Source of the DNA: Helochares maculicollis
Taxonomy: Eukaryota > Arthropoda > Insecta > Coleoptera > Hydrophilidae
DNA length: 48,633 nt
Direction of reading: 5' to 3'
Assembly: GCA_033557835.1 (NCBI GenBank)
Contig: JAWQRO010000211.1
Coordinates: 1 to 48,633, forward strand
Shown: positions 36,900 to 46,605 of the stretch, piece by piece
Numbering within the stretch: position 1 is the stretch's first letter
Layout: every line of letters begins with the position of its first letter
Translations under genes and position numbers: made by a program
The notes under the pieces: generated by a model
Databases searched by the model: none
Seen by the model: the letters and a program-made list of their open reading frames with translations, nothing else
Told to the model about the DNA's origin: nothing

Positions 36900-37740
36900 A
36901 TTAATATTGTGCCTGATAGCGTGATAGATTTTATAGTGAGATTTGTGAGGATATTTTTCTTTACTATTTTGTGATTATACGTATGATGTAGTCTCCACAT
37001 TTAAAGTAAAAAGCTGTTTTTTAACATTCTTCTAGATATTCCATTAATATTTTGGCTATTGTAGCCTTATGAAATATGTAGAGTTTAAACATAGCTGATG
37101 CCCTTCAATGAAATTTTCTTTCCTTAAGTCTGTGAGTTGTGTACATGTTGTTCCACTATTTTTTATTATGTCTATTGATACATTTATGGCTATATATGTA
37201 AAGAGCGATAGGACATCTAGTAATATAATTTATATAATTTATATAATTATATAATTTTTTTTTATGAAATCTAGTGAATAAGTTTTCGAGTAGCCTTTTT
37301 TATTTAAAATCTTGGGAATTATTTTATTTTTGTACGTAGGAGAATCTACTGAGTTTACAATATGTCGAAACAGTGTATCTTTTTTATGATTTTTTTGTAA
37401 AAAGTTAATTTGTAGTTATTTGGAGCTTCTTATTTTGTTGTTGATATCTTCATTTGTCTTTAAACTGTTTTACAATTTTTTTTATTTTGCACCATTTTTT
37501 TATTAGTGTTGTTTTCCGTTTCAATTATTTTGGTGGGACTTCCTGATATCTTTTTTATGTTGTTTCGTCTTGTAATTATTTTCCTGCTTTTTTATATTTT
37601 GTTTTTTGTACTTTATCTGATTTAGTGATAATGATATCAGAGATTTCTTTTTTGATTTTTTTGTACATTTCGTTATAGAATCTGTTTTTAATTTTTCCTG
37701 ATTGCGTTTTCTAGAATAATTTTTTATAAAAGTTTTTATT
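36900..37740 (-). mobile_element. Penelope-like reverse transcriptase remnant
   Basis: Read on the minus strand from about 37670, several frames together show the order typical of Penelope-like elements. These are IIITKSDK (as ITKADKG), LTFYKK then KDTLFRHIVNSVDSPTYK (as PKIHKxxxPxRPIVSxxxSPTY), TYSLDFIKK, DVLSLFTYIAINVSIDIIKN (as DVVSLFTNIP), FIEGHQLCLNSTYF, ATIAKILMEYLEE (as SPxIAxIxMExLE) and FYFKCGDYII in place of FFRYVDDI. Stops and frameshifts are frequent, and sequence between the STYF and MExLE motifs is lost. I did not find a GIY-YIG endonuclease domain. An alternative is another RT lineage with the same motifs, but the SPTY and DVxSLFTN pairing favours Penelope-like elements. Confidence 0.65.
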
Positions 37741-38630
37741 TTGGACTGGGACTACAAAATTTCCTCGTACCTTCAAAGTCTCATTTGCCTTTTGGATTTT
37801 TTATTATATTATTATATTATATACATAAAAAGGTCTAAGAGCGTTACAAAATGGGCACAATTTGCCAAACTAAAGGGAATTTTAAGGGTAAGGAAATTCT
37901 GGTCTCACAAACTAAAAAAGGTGAGCTTATAAAGTAATTACTTTACTGGAGCTAAAATCTCGTATAGGAGTCTTTCAGTTCCTCTAGCCTCTTGAAGCAG
38001 TTCATAAAGCATAGGTAATAAATATCGCATTAGTCTTAACATCGATAAATGCAAATACATGACGTCTTAACATAAAAAAAATCTCTTCAAGGATTTCTGA
38101 AGGCGAATAATCAGGATCTAATTAACTCAAAATATTTTCTTCGTGCAATTTGGAAATCGCATTTGACCTCAAATTAACTTTTAGCAATCTAGATTTAGTC
38201 AATGTTAGATTGTACATCTATAGCAGAGAGGTAAACAAATATAAATAGATAAATTTTGTAGCCACTAATAAATAATTGTAATATTATTTTATACATAGTA
38301 TATGCTCATATATATTCTATGTACATGGATATTCTCTGTGCGTATATATTCTCTCGGACGTAAACATTCCAGAATAAATATTCAATTGTATATAAAATAC
38401 AAAAGAAAGCTTAGATTAATGTCATCAGCTGCGTACACTTGAGTTTAAATCATCGTAGTTCTTAATCAAAACCAGTCAGCCGGATGGGTACTTCCCGTTA
38501 GACAAACTGGCGGACAAGCATACGAAGCCGATGTACTTTACTGCAACCGCAAGATAGATCCAATGTCTTTAGAGGAGACGCGAATCAGATGGACGGGCAA
38601 GAGGATTGAGTTTGAAAAACGACCACTTAC
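37741..38630. other. LMTK intron next to the membrane exon
   Basis: AT-rich until about 38440, then noticeably richer in GC up to the exon. It includes an open frame on the plus strand (38449-38733) that overlaps the exon in antisense. Confidence 0.6.
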
Positions 38631-38737
38631 CTTAAAGCCATTCCTTCTCTGGCAGCAAAGGCAACCAGCTAGAAAAACAACGCCGCAAATGGTCAAAAGG
38701 ACGGCGACTAATCCTGTCAGGAACTGCGTGTGAGAAT
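38631..38737 (-). CDS. LMTK exon: transmembrane segment and Cys cluster
   Basis: The exon reads (x)SHTQFLTGLVAVLLTICG..., a hydrophobic stretch of about 23 residues that ends CLCCQRRNGFK and then joins EF from the next exon. Acceptor: TTTGTTTCAG at 38738. Donor: AAG|GTAAGT at 38631/38630. The exon starts with two bases of a split codon (xAT), so an upstream exon must end in phase 1. The pattern of membrane helix, CxCC, basic residues and GFKEF is the LMTK juxtamembrane signature. In vertebrate LMTK1 cysteines at this position are palmitoylated (family knowledge). The QRR after the helix predicts a cytoplasmic kinase. A 27,014-bp intron separates this exon from the next. Confidence 0.85.
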
Positions 38738-41700
38738 CTGAAACAAAAGATAATTTAGGGTGAGCAACAATGTTACATTCGCAATGGATTCTGTTAGTCC
38801 ATACGAGAATGGATAATACAATGGAATATTTATAGCGAGTTTCCGGCTGGTAGAAATTTATCGCGTAATTTCAGTTGGAAATTTTTAAAATGACCAAGGA
38901 GACTATTTAACTAGCTGGGAAAAATGTTTAAGTGGCCAGACAAATGTCTGTCCCTTTGCTACATGCATAACGTGATTCGAAATTCATATTTCCAATAATC
39001 GACATGTTAAACATTCAAATCATCATGTCTAATTTGCACATAACTCATAATTTTATGTCTAATTGAAAATGCTCATTTTTACATCTTTTATTTCACTAAT
39101 TTACCATGCTATGAAACGAATTCATAATTTACTTTATTGAAAATTAGTTCATATTCCGCTGTGAGTCCTTTTTATACGCCATATGAGCTGCGCTTATTTA
39201 ATTTCATGATAAATTGGCAAATTTTTTCATAAAATATTAACGTTTTAAAAGAAAAACTTTTGAATATAAAGTTTGTACTGAGGGCGTGTATACCCAAGAG
39301 AGTTTTTAAAGCTAATAAAATTTTATATAAGAAAATTAGGGAGCCGCTCAGAAGTCGATTTCCTCGACAAGCAGCCGCATTTCCCCCACAATTAAATCCT
39401 TCCTCACTGTAGTTCAGAAAGGTGCAGGCTTAAATCTAAAGCCTCATTGGGCAACTCTAATCTCATTTCGTTCGATTTTCTCGTCGGCAACCACTGAGCT
39501 CGTGGTCTATGGTATTACTGGAGTGTATGGTTTTAGCACAGATATCTGAGGAATTAGTTAAAAAGGAGCCAAGTTCGTTGAAATGAGCGATTAAAGGATG
39601 GTACCCGCACAAAGCAAATCAGTTTGCTAACTACTTCCGTTATAAAACGGTTTATGCCAACATCTGCTCGCTTGAAGACGTAACAATATTATATATTATG
39701 ACATTAAGATTACACATTCTGAAAATCTAGCACCTATACACACATTTGCAAATATAATTTATGCATGCCAATAAATAGAAACACTAGCTTACACTAATAC
39801 ATACAAAGATATTTGACTTGCTGCATAATACTGAAGGTATTCTCTGATAACGGGCCCATTTGAATATATTGTTTGATTTTCTCTTTCACTTTGATAAATT
39901 TACAATTCAGTAAGTTTATAAAGGCCCAGTTAGGTTTCGTCTTTTACAATAATAACAAAAATATTATTATTCTCATAAAAGGCCTACTAAAGTATCACTT
40001 CACATTCAATACTGAACTCTGTGATGGTTTCAAACTGAAATTGCGTCTATGTGCGTGTTTTATTACAAAATAAAACGCTAGCAAAACAACTTTAGTCAAA
40101 GGAATGAACTTGTATATTTGTTTATTTGAATCTCTCACGAACAGCTACTAACTATAACGTGGCCCAAATCATCTAAAATATAACAAATGAATGTACATAA
40201 CACCTTAACAATATCGTAATACACCTAATTTAGAAAATTAACATATAATGCAAAGCACGGTTTGGGTAATGAAAGCATCCCAGAAGGCTTACAAAAGTAA
40301 ACAATGTTGACCCGACCGCCGCGTTGTGCTCTGCAAGTGTTTGTACGGCAATTATTTGTGACAATATAATTTTATTACCGTAATGTTTCCTTTCTAATGA
40401 ATTAAATCCACAGCTTGAATCCTCCGGAGGTCTGCATATATAAAGTATGTACATACAGAGACCGCAAGCAACGAGGTCAAAAATTCGTTCGGTCATGCTA
40501 TTATCTTGAATGAAATAACAACCACTGCTGCACCAGAATAGCTGACGCTCCAGAGCAACTAACAAGAAATTATTAGCTCCACTCTTATAAGCGTAATGAG
40601 TTTCTTTGAAGTAATTTTCACATTTCTTTCTATTTTCTTCCGGAAACGAGAGCGGAAACAGCTCCTAATTTTCCAACCGGTATCCACCTGATGTAAATGA
40701 ATAATGGAAGTTTTATGTTGCTTTTTCTTTTTCTGGTGTTACAAGAGGGCAACAGGTTGCCTCTATTAGTTTTCAGTAACTCTCGTTAAAAGTCCATTGG
40801 CTTCTTTTGCTTTCAGGGTCGTTTTAATGAAAATTTGATGGCTTTGGTGCGTGGGTGAGGGTTCGTCGTTACAAATCGATGGAATTTATATTTGATACAA
40901 ATCAAAGTCCTGATATGTCTATTGAATTCTAAATATAGCTTCAACGGCACTGACATGGATACATCCGTATGTGATCAAATGAACACATGAAATATAATCA
41001 AAGGTAATTAACAGCACAGTTTAGATTGTTGTTTTATAAACACAACAAGTTCATTAATAGAATTTGTTTATAATGCTTCTAGATTGAAGTCGCCTACTAA
41101 AAGACTAGATTAAATTGATATACCCAACAATATTCAATAATGTTGGATCTCCCACAAACGAATACATTAGAATTCACAATTTCACAATTAATCCAATCAG
41201 CGGTATTGGTATCCTAAATTATCGATGAACAAATAAGTTTAAACTGAGAGACAGTATAAAAGATTTTTCACTTATTTACTATGTTGATTCTGATACTTGG
41301 ATTACAAGAGTCTTCTTCCCTATATTTCTAATAATGTAAGCAAGAGTCACGATTAGCCCAAGAATATAAAATTCTAATGAACCTGCAGTTGCTATCATAT
41401 TTCAGCCATCATTGTGTTAGTTGCCATGCAGTGATGTTGCAAATAGTTTATTAACCTATTTATTAGATCGGGAGCCATTTTGTAGATGTTTTTGCACTGC
41501 ATTATCATGATATTGGAATTTGGCATCAATGCGGCCTACTGATTCTAGTCGAGACTATTTTAATCAACTTCAATTACTATCAGTGCTCGGAATTTACACA
41601 CACTAGTGCATTGTCGGAAAAGTAGAGCAACAAACCATAAAAATATGAAAGTGATATCGTATATCTTTACCTTTTAACACATTAAAGAGAGCCAACGGTT

Positions 41701-41789
41701 AAAAATCTATACCGACATAAGATTCAAAGCTGAATTTAGATTAAATACTTATAATTCACGGTTTACAATCTGCTAATAGTGAAGCGATT
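38738..41789. other. Region upstream of the LMTK membrane exon, no gene supported
   Basis: The missing LMTK N-terminal exon should lie here or further right, unless outside the window. One candidate is 40457-40496 (minus): ATG, 13 codons MTERIFDLVACGL, then T|GTATGT, which would join the membrane exon in the right phase. The donor is weak and no signal peptide is evident, so it is only a candidate. Otherwise no gene or element is visible. Confidence 0.5.
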
Positions 41790-42805
41790 ATGAAGCCTGA
41801 CGCAGTTTTGCATTTACTCGAATTTCGTTTTCTCCTACAGCAAATTATCCTTCGAAAACAAATATTTTTTACATCTAAACGATGCTTTGAACCGAATCGA
41901 ATGTCGATCTCTGTTAAGTGGACATCTGCGACTCAATTTACCAAAGTTTTGTTCGATAACTTTTGTCCATTTTGAAGACAATTTCTTAATTTCGCGATTG
42001 GAAAACTCCTCGTCCCTATTGGTACAATGTTGATCAAGCCATTTTCACAAGCTTCTCTTGAGGCCGGCATTTTACAGGAACATTTTGCGAATGCCTGAAA
42101 AAGTGATAATCGCTTGGAGCCAAGTCTGGACCATACGGGGGGTGTAGTATAAACTCCCATTCAAGCTCTCGGAACTTCAGGGGCGTCGTTAAAAATGTGT
42201 GCTGCGCGGTTTTGTCTTGATGGAACACAATATCCTTGCTATTGGTCAATTCTGGACACTTGTCGTGGACCGCTAGCTTCAATCTGGTCAGTTGTTGACA
42301 CTATATATACAAATTAAGCGATTGGCCCGATGAGATCAGCTCATAGCCAAAGATTCTCTCTAGATTTCACCAAACACACAGTTCTTCTTGGTCGTCAATC
42401 TGGGCTTAGCGATCGTTTGGGTTAGTTTACCGTACTTGGACCAGGAACTGTTTCGCCTGTTGTTCTTGTATATAACTTATTTTTCATAATGTCATCATCT
42501 TCGTCGAAAACGATGCGATTTCATTACGCTTCAGCAAAGAATCGCAGCATCAATTCGCTTCAATAGGTTGTTTCAATTTCTGTGGCAACCATACATCGAC
42601 CTTTTTCTTGAGACCAGCCTTATGTAAATAGTTCTATATGATTTTCTGGTTAATCTTCAGTTCCTGATCAATGGAATGTGTTCGCATGCCGGACTGACTT
42701 GACGATTTCCATAATTTTATCAATACTTTCGAATTTTGAACTACTCCTCTTCGACGATCATGTTACAAAAACGGAAGCATAGAAATCATCGATTTGCTGT
42801 ATTAG
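41790..42805 (-). mobile_element. Broken mariner, lineage C
   Basis: Read leftward from about 42760 the transposase shows SSKFESIDKIMEIV, KAGLKKKVDVWLPQKL and CDSLLKRNEI. Then come LTRLKLAVHDKCPELTNSKD, IVFHQDKTAQHT (second Asp, with Lys for the usual Asn after it) and HPPYGPDLAPSDYHFF (third Asp). The C-terminal LQNGQKLSNK follows near 41950 in another frame. The first catalytic region near 42500 is not recognisable (DEDDDIM). Stops and frameshifts make it a pseudogene. I could not match terminal inverted repeats. It lies outside the 27-kb intron and differs from lineages A and B. Confidence 0.82.
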
Positions 42806-42984
42806 GTCCATAAATAGCACAATTTTTTAGCCTTCACTCTACTTTTCCCCTTGGGAGTAGTATTTAAAGAATTTCCTCTTTTTTAAGTCAATTCTAGAAC
42901 GCTCTAACACGCAACTGGCTTCACCAAACTTCGCCAAGCTGCCAGAATGTTTTAGGCAGTACAGCGGCTTAAGTCGCAATATAT

Positions 42985-43293
42985 AATGACAAGATGCAAA
43001 GTATATTTCATATTTATGCTCCAACAAGCTAGATCCAAAACTGTAAGTGTTCTAATAAAATAGAAGAAATGATGCGACAAGCAAAAAGAAAAAATTTAAC
43101 GATGTTCATTGAAGACTTTTATGCCAAAACTGGTCATGATGCTGAAGGAAAAAACATAGGAGCATATAATCTTGGCACAAACAACAATAAGGACGACAAG
43201 CTAGTACAATACTGCATAGAGAGCCCTCTTTTAATAGCCAATACTTTTTTAACCAGCATCTCAGAAGATTATACCCTTAGAAATCGCCGGTAG
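42985..43293 (+). mobile_element. RTE-type LINE endonuclease fragment
   Basis: One frame reads DKMQSIFHIYAPTS, then a TAG at 43030, then IEEMMRQAKRK and LTMFIEDFYAKTGHDAEGK, and ends DDKLVQYCIESPLLIANTFL. This matches the RTE/BovB endonuclease pattern of YAPTS, GDFNAKxG, and GDRLxxFCxxxxLxIxNTxF. The catalytic Asp of the DFNAK motif is retained as DFYAK. Only about 100 codons of a protein of roughly 1,000 residues remain, with no reverse transcriptase. Confidence 0.75.
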
Positions 43294-43946
43294 AGTGAGG
43301 AAGACATGTTAAACATCAGTAATTTCTACTCGTCCTGAAGCTCAAGCTGAATGTAAACAACAATTTTATATTACTGCATAATATCCAGTTATGTTTTATT
43401 CCTGCTGTTTTTAGAAAACTTACAGGTATTAAATATTCGTCATGTAAGCATTTTGTCGCCTGCCAATAGCTGTTACATCTATAGAATCCCAAACGATTCA
43501 CTGGAATTACTTTTCTCTAAGCGTTGAATTCTAATTGTTATAAAATACTTCAACACTTCTTAATTTATAACTGTTTACTTCGAGATACCGCTTCGAATCC
43601 TTCTGCGAACTTATTCATTATTCCAACACTCGATCTTTATTTGTTATTCCTTAGCGCAACTTCGAAAATACATTTATACTAGTTAAATACGCTTCAGTTC
43701 TTTTATATCAGCGAAATGCGACTACTTTAACTAATATACTACTTTCTAGATTGAGAAGAACGACTTATGAATTGCCTCTGAAACTGTAAGTACTAACAAT
43801 CAAGTTGCCATTCCAAAATAAACGTCCAATTTGTACATTTTATTTATTCGAAAATAAAACTCCAGTTTTCACAAAATAACATAAATTACAAGAAATATCC
43901 TTCTATATGTTTCATAACATCAAAAGGGGTAAAAATATGGATGAAA

Positions 43947-45676
43947 TTATTTATTAAATGCATGCCAAGCAACTGCCATTATATCCTCGTTGCAAATTAA
44001 ACTTTTTGATAATGCCTGACGTGCATGTAATCTACTTTTGGATACATGTAGAAGGTTATAAGCTCTTCCTCCTTGGTATAGCATCGTCAATTCCATAAAT
44101 TGTTGTGAGGATATGACTACATCGGATATTAATTTCATCGCAAACTCTTTAGGCAACTTCAATGTGCTCGTCGATATTTGATGGAGACTTCTTATGCGCT
44201 AAAGACAGAATAGCTTTCAAAAAGATCAAGTTGTTGGCTTGAACTAAGCACGTTAAAATTCGGATTGATTGTTGGTTGGAAAATGATCCCCCAATTGGTC
44301 ACGATTTTATCCCTAGGAGCTCTTTTTCTTTGAATATTTAAACACCTCGCGTGTCGCCTTTTTGTTTTATTAGTAAAACTAGCCTTGCAAATTAGTGATT
44401 CCAAATTACAAACTGCAAAATAAATTGCTACAACCCAAGGTTTCAGCTAAATTCCGCGTTTCTGCGACGATCATATTTTCAACGACCCTCGTATAACAGT
44501 AGTTTTGCCCAATAATCAAATTTTAGACCATACACTTTTTTTAATAATATTCCGCAAAACATAAGAATTTCATAGCATTTCCACGCAAATCGGGAAAGGT
44601 CCAAGACGATATTTATAATTACTTCTATAAAAAAATCAACAGTGTTGCGTTAAATTCCAGAATTTATGAAGCATTTAAAGGAAACGTTCAGGAAGCTCTG
44701 AAGTTCTGAAGGTGTCGAATTGTGGACGCTCCAATTTGGATGAGATTCCAACTTAGATTGAGCCTCCGAGCTCTGAACATCTAAATGAATAAATGATAAG
44801 ATTGATTCAGAGTATTAAGGAATAAAATTAAGCAGCTTGAAGCATTGCTAAACCGAATCGCTCATGCTGAATTTTTCGGTGATAACTTGTTGAACTAATT
44901 TATAAACGGCAAACCTTTTCCTAAATTGTGTTTTAATCGCTTCGAGAGGGAGGTTCAAAGTTAAATTAAGTGGGAAATGTAATTGCGCTTTAATGTTGTT
45001 TCAACCAATCTAACTTGCCTTTTGATCTGGCACAGCTTGGCGACAGCGTCATCAGCTTCGTGAAATCTTGTTCCGTAAACTGTTAAAAATCATATGACAA
45101 CTTCTCCTGATAGTATCGTTACAGCACGCAGCAGTTTAGCTCTCGCTTTCATAATATTTGTACATATAAATGGCATTACCATTGAATGCAAGGTGAAAAA
45201 AATATTTCAAGGTCAACGCATTTTCTACATCTAAACGATTACGTGAATCAACATTTTCACATCCACACCTATTACTAATACTTTTCTTGATTAGGCCATT
45301 GTAAAAGCAAATTTTATTGTTTGTTTTAATATCTAATTGTAAGTGCTCTAATATTGTTCGTATTTACAATTAGAGTCCCAGCTACATGGAGGACTTGAAA
45401 GGAGGCCGCTATCTTAAAGACGTCGGTTTGTGTAATTAAAACGTTGAAACTGCATGAATCACTTATGTATATAATTGGTTCCAGCAGAACTAGAAACAAG
45501 TTGCTTATGTTTGAAACGTCTTGGTCGATGTTCAAACAATTTCTGTAATAATTGCTAGAACCAATGACCTCCGAAGCGGAAAAACGTACCGCGAAACAAT
45601 AATGACTACCGTCCATTAAGAAATTTGTTTTTGGTGCAGCACTTTTTCCTAGTCGCGCTAAATGTGAAGGCATCAT
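43947..45676 (-). pseudogene. Broken MCM-domain-like gene (MCMDC2/mei-218 type?)
   Basis: Several collinear coding-like stretches lie on the minus strand in different frames. At 45676-45326 is a 116-codon frame with DGSHYCFAVRFSASEVIGSS and NLFLVLLEPI. At about 45335-45137 is NGLIKKSISNRCGCENVD. From about 45150 runs LLRAVTILSGEVV, then TVYGTRFHEADDAVAKLCQI. At 44404-44192 is DKIVTNWGIIFQP and SSSQQLDLFESYSVFSA, and a one-frame shift then opens 44187-43947 with LPKEFAMKLISDVVISSQQF, LLHVSKSRLHARQALSKS and CNEDIMAVAW. The last part recalls the MCM C-terminal lid (LxxLSxAxARxxLRxxVxxEDxxxA), and the LLRAVTILSGE stretch recalls an MCM Walker B strand. The order suits MCMDC2. This is motif-level resemblance only. 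A split functional gene remains possible. Confidence 0.35.
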
Positions 45677-46117
45677 TCAACAAAGCAAGTAATTATTGCG
45701 AGTAGGAATTAGCTTGGACTTCTCTAAAAAACTCATTTTAATATTAGCAAAAGGTTTTTAGGACAAACAAGTTTTTGAGTGCCGAGTACAAAGAAAAAGT
45801 TGATCCAAGATTCTCATGCACTTCGTTTTATATAACTGCTATTTATCCGCAGTTCCGCTTGCTATATTTTAGCAGATACTTGATTTTTCATCAATTATTA
45901 TTGACTATGATGTCATTACATATCGAATTGCACCAGTCAAATTATCATTATTGAAGGTACCAACTGTTTAACCCTTGACGTACATGTTAATGACATTTTA
46001 ATTACTTAAGATTTATTGGAAATCTTTAATTTACATGATTCTCCGACTATTGCATTCATTTTAGAGCTAATTTTGGTCACGAAAATGTTTTTATGCAGCA
46101 GTAGAATAAACACTTAC

Positions 46118-46140
46118 CTCACAGTCTCAGCAATAATCCC
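46118..46140 (-). other. Possible 23-nt microexon
   Basis: TTCATCTAATTCACTTCTAG precedes, and GAG|GTAAGTG follows, a 23-base stretch on the minus strand. Both splice sites fit the consensus. It cannot join the LMTK membrane exon in frame because that frame contains TGA. Confidence 0.2.
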
Positions 46141-46558
46141 CTAGAAGTGAATTAGATGAAAATGTTAATTATGTACGTTGACCTGGATATATCGGATAAC
46201 CAATTTCATTATTTTTAAATCATTCTCATCATGAAATTTGGAGCCAGATAAGCCAACTCTCTTGACTAAAACCATGAAAGTCTTAAACAGAACACAGTGA
46301 AAATGCGATGTATGTGATGATGAAGAAGTGTCATTAATACAACTTTGAAAACGAGGCTGCATCGGAGCACCAAGAAAATTAAAAATTTTAACAGTCTAAT
46401 TATATGATTATATATTATATATTTTCGCAACCGCACTTAATAACTGTATTATTAATAATACTGATATTTTTAGATATAAACTATAATTATTCGACTTTCT
46501 TGTCTACTTTCTTTCATTGTGTACGAGATGTGTAAGACTATTAGTTTTGAATATTTCA

Positions 46559-46605
46559 AAGAAAATCAACAATGTAGGTAGCCTACCTATATTGTTGATT
46601 TTCTT
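46559..46605. other. Near-perfect 47-bp palindrome
   Basis: Arms AAGAAAATCAACAAT(G/A)TAGGTAG of 23 bp have one mismatch and are separated by a single base. The very short spacer suits a cruciform or an end-to-end inverted duplication better than a microRNA precursor. Confidence 0.85.

Larger units (their letters stand above)
128..38737 (-). other. LMTK-family kinase gene, partial (eight exons)
   Basis: This span covers all the exons I can assign to one lemur tail kinase (LMTK/AATK) homologue. The exon junctions join in phase as follows: 38631 to 11616 gives K|E, 11464 to 11404 gives I|T, the split codon 11350/11270 is Asp, 11197 to 10736 gives R|V, the split codon 10381/9603 is Pro, 9426 to 8159 gives Q|V, and the split codon 7987/7286 is Leu. 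All introns begin GT and end AG. The total is 8,255 coding bases, about 2,751 codons. The order is membrane segment, juxtamembrane linker, kinase domain, long disordered tail, as in vertebrate LMTK1-3, which are endosomal or neuronal membrane kinases. Family markers are CLCC followed by a basic stretch and GFKEF, GWFG in the Gly loop, DYG, NIWSLGVT, and a post-kinase RWxxLKPNT motif. Both termini lie outside what I can see securely. Confidence 0.88.

Noticed and set aside
39180..39430. Open minus-strand frame upstream of the membrane exon with a G|GTATAC donor in phase
   Set aside because: There is no ATG, the sequence has no signal-peptide character, and the frame continues past the donor, as a chance frame would.
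40230..40565. 111-codon minus-strand open frame
   Set aside because: It has no ATG at its start and no family resemblance. Only the small ATG-to-donor part (40457-40496) is kept as a candidate exon.
41671..41730. Possible exon ending AAG|GTAAAG on the minus strand
   Set aside because: All three frames contain stops and there is no link to the kinase gene. At most it is untranslated.
42805..42840. TTAGGTCCATAAATAGCACA as a mariner inverted repeat
   Set aside because: It reads in the wrong direction for the minus-strand mariner to its left, and no partner is visible to the right.
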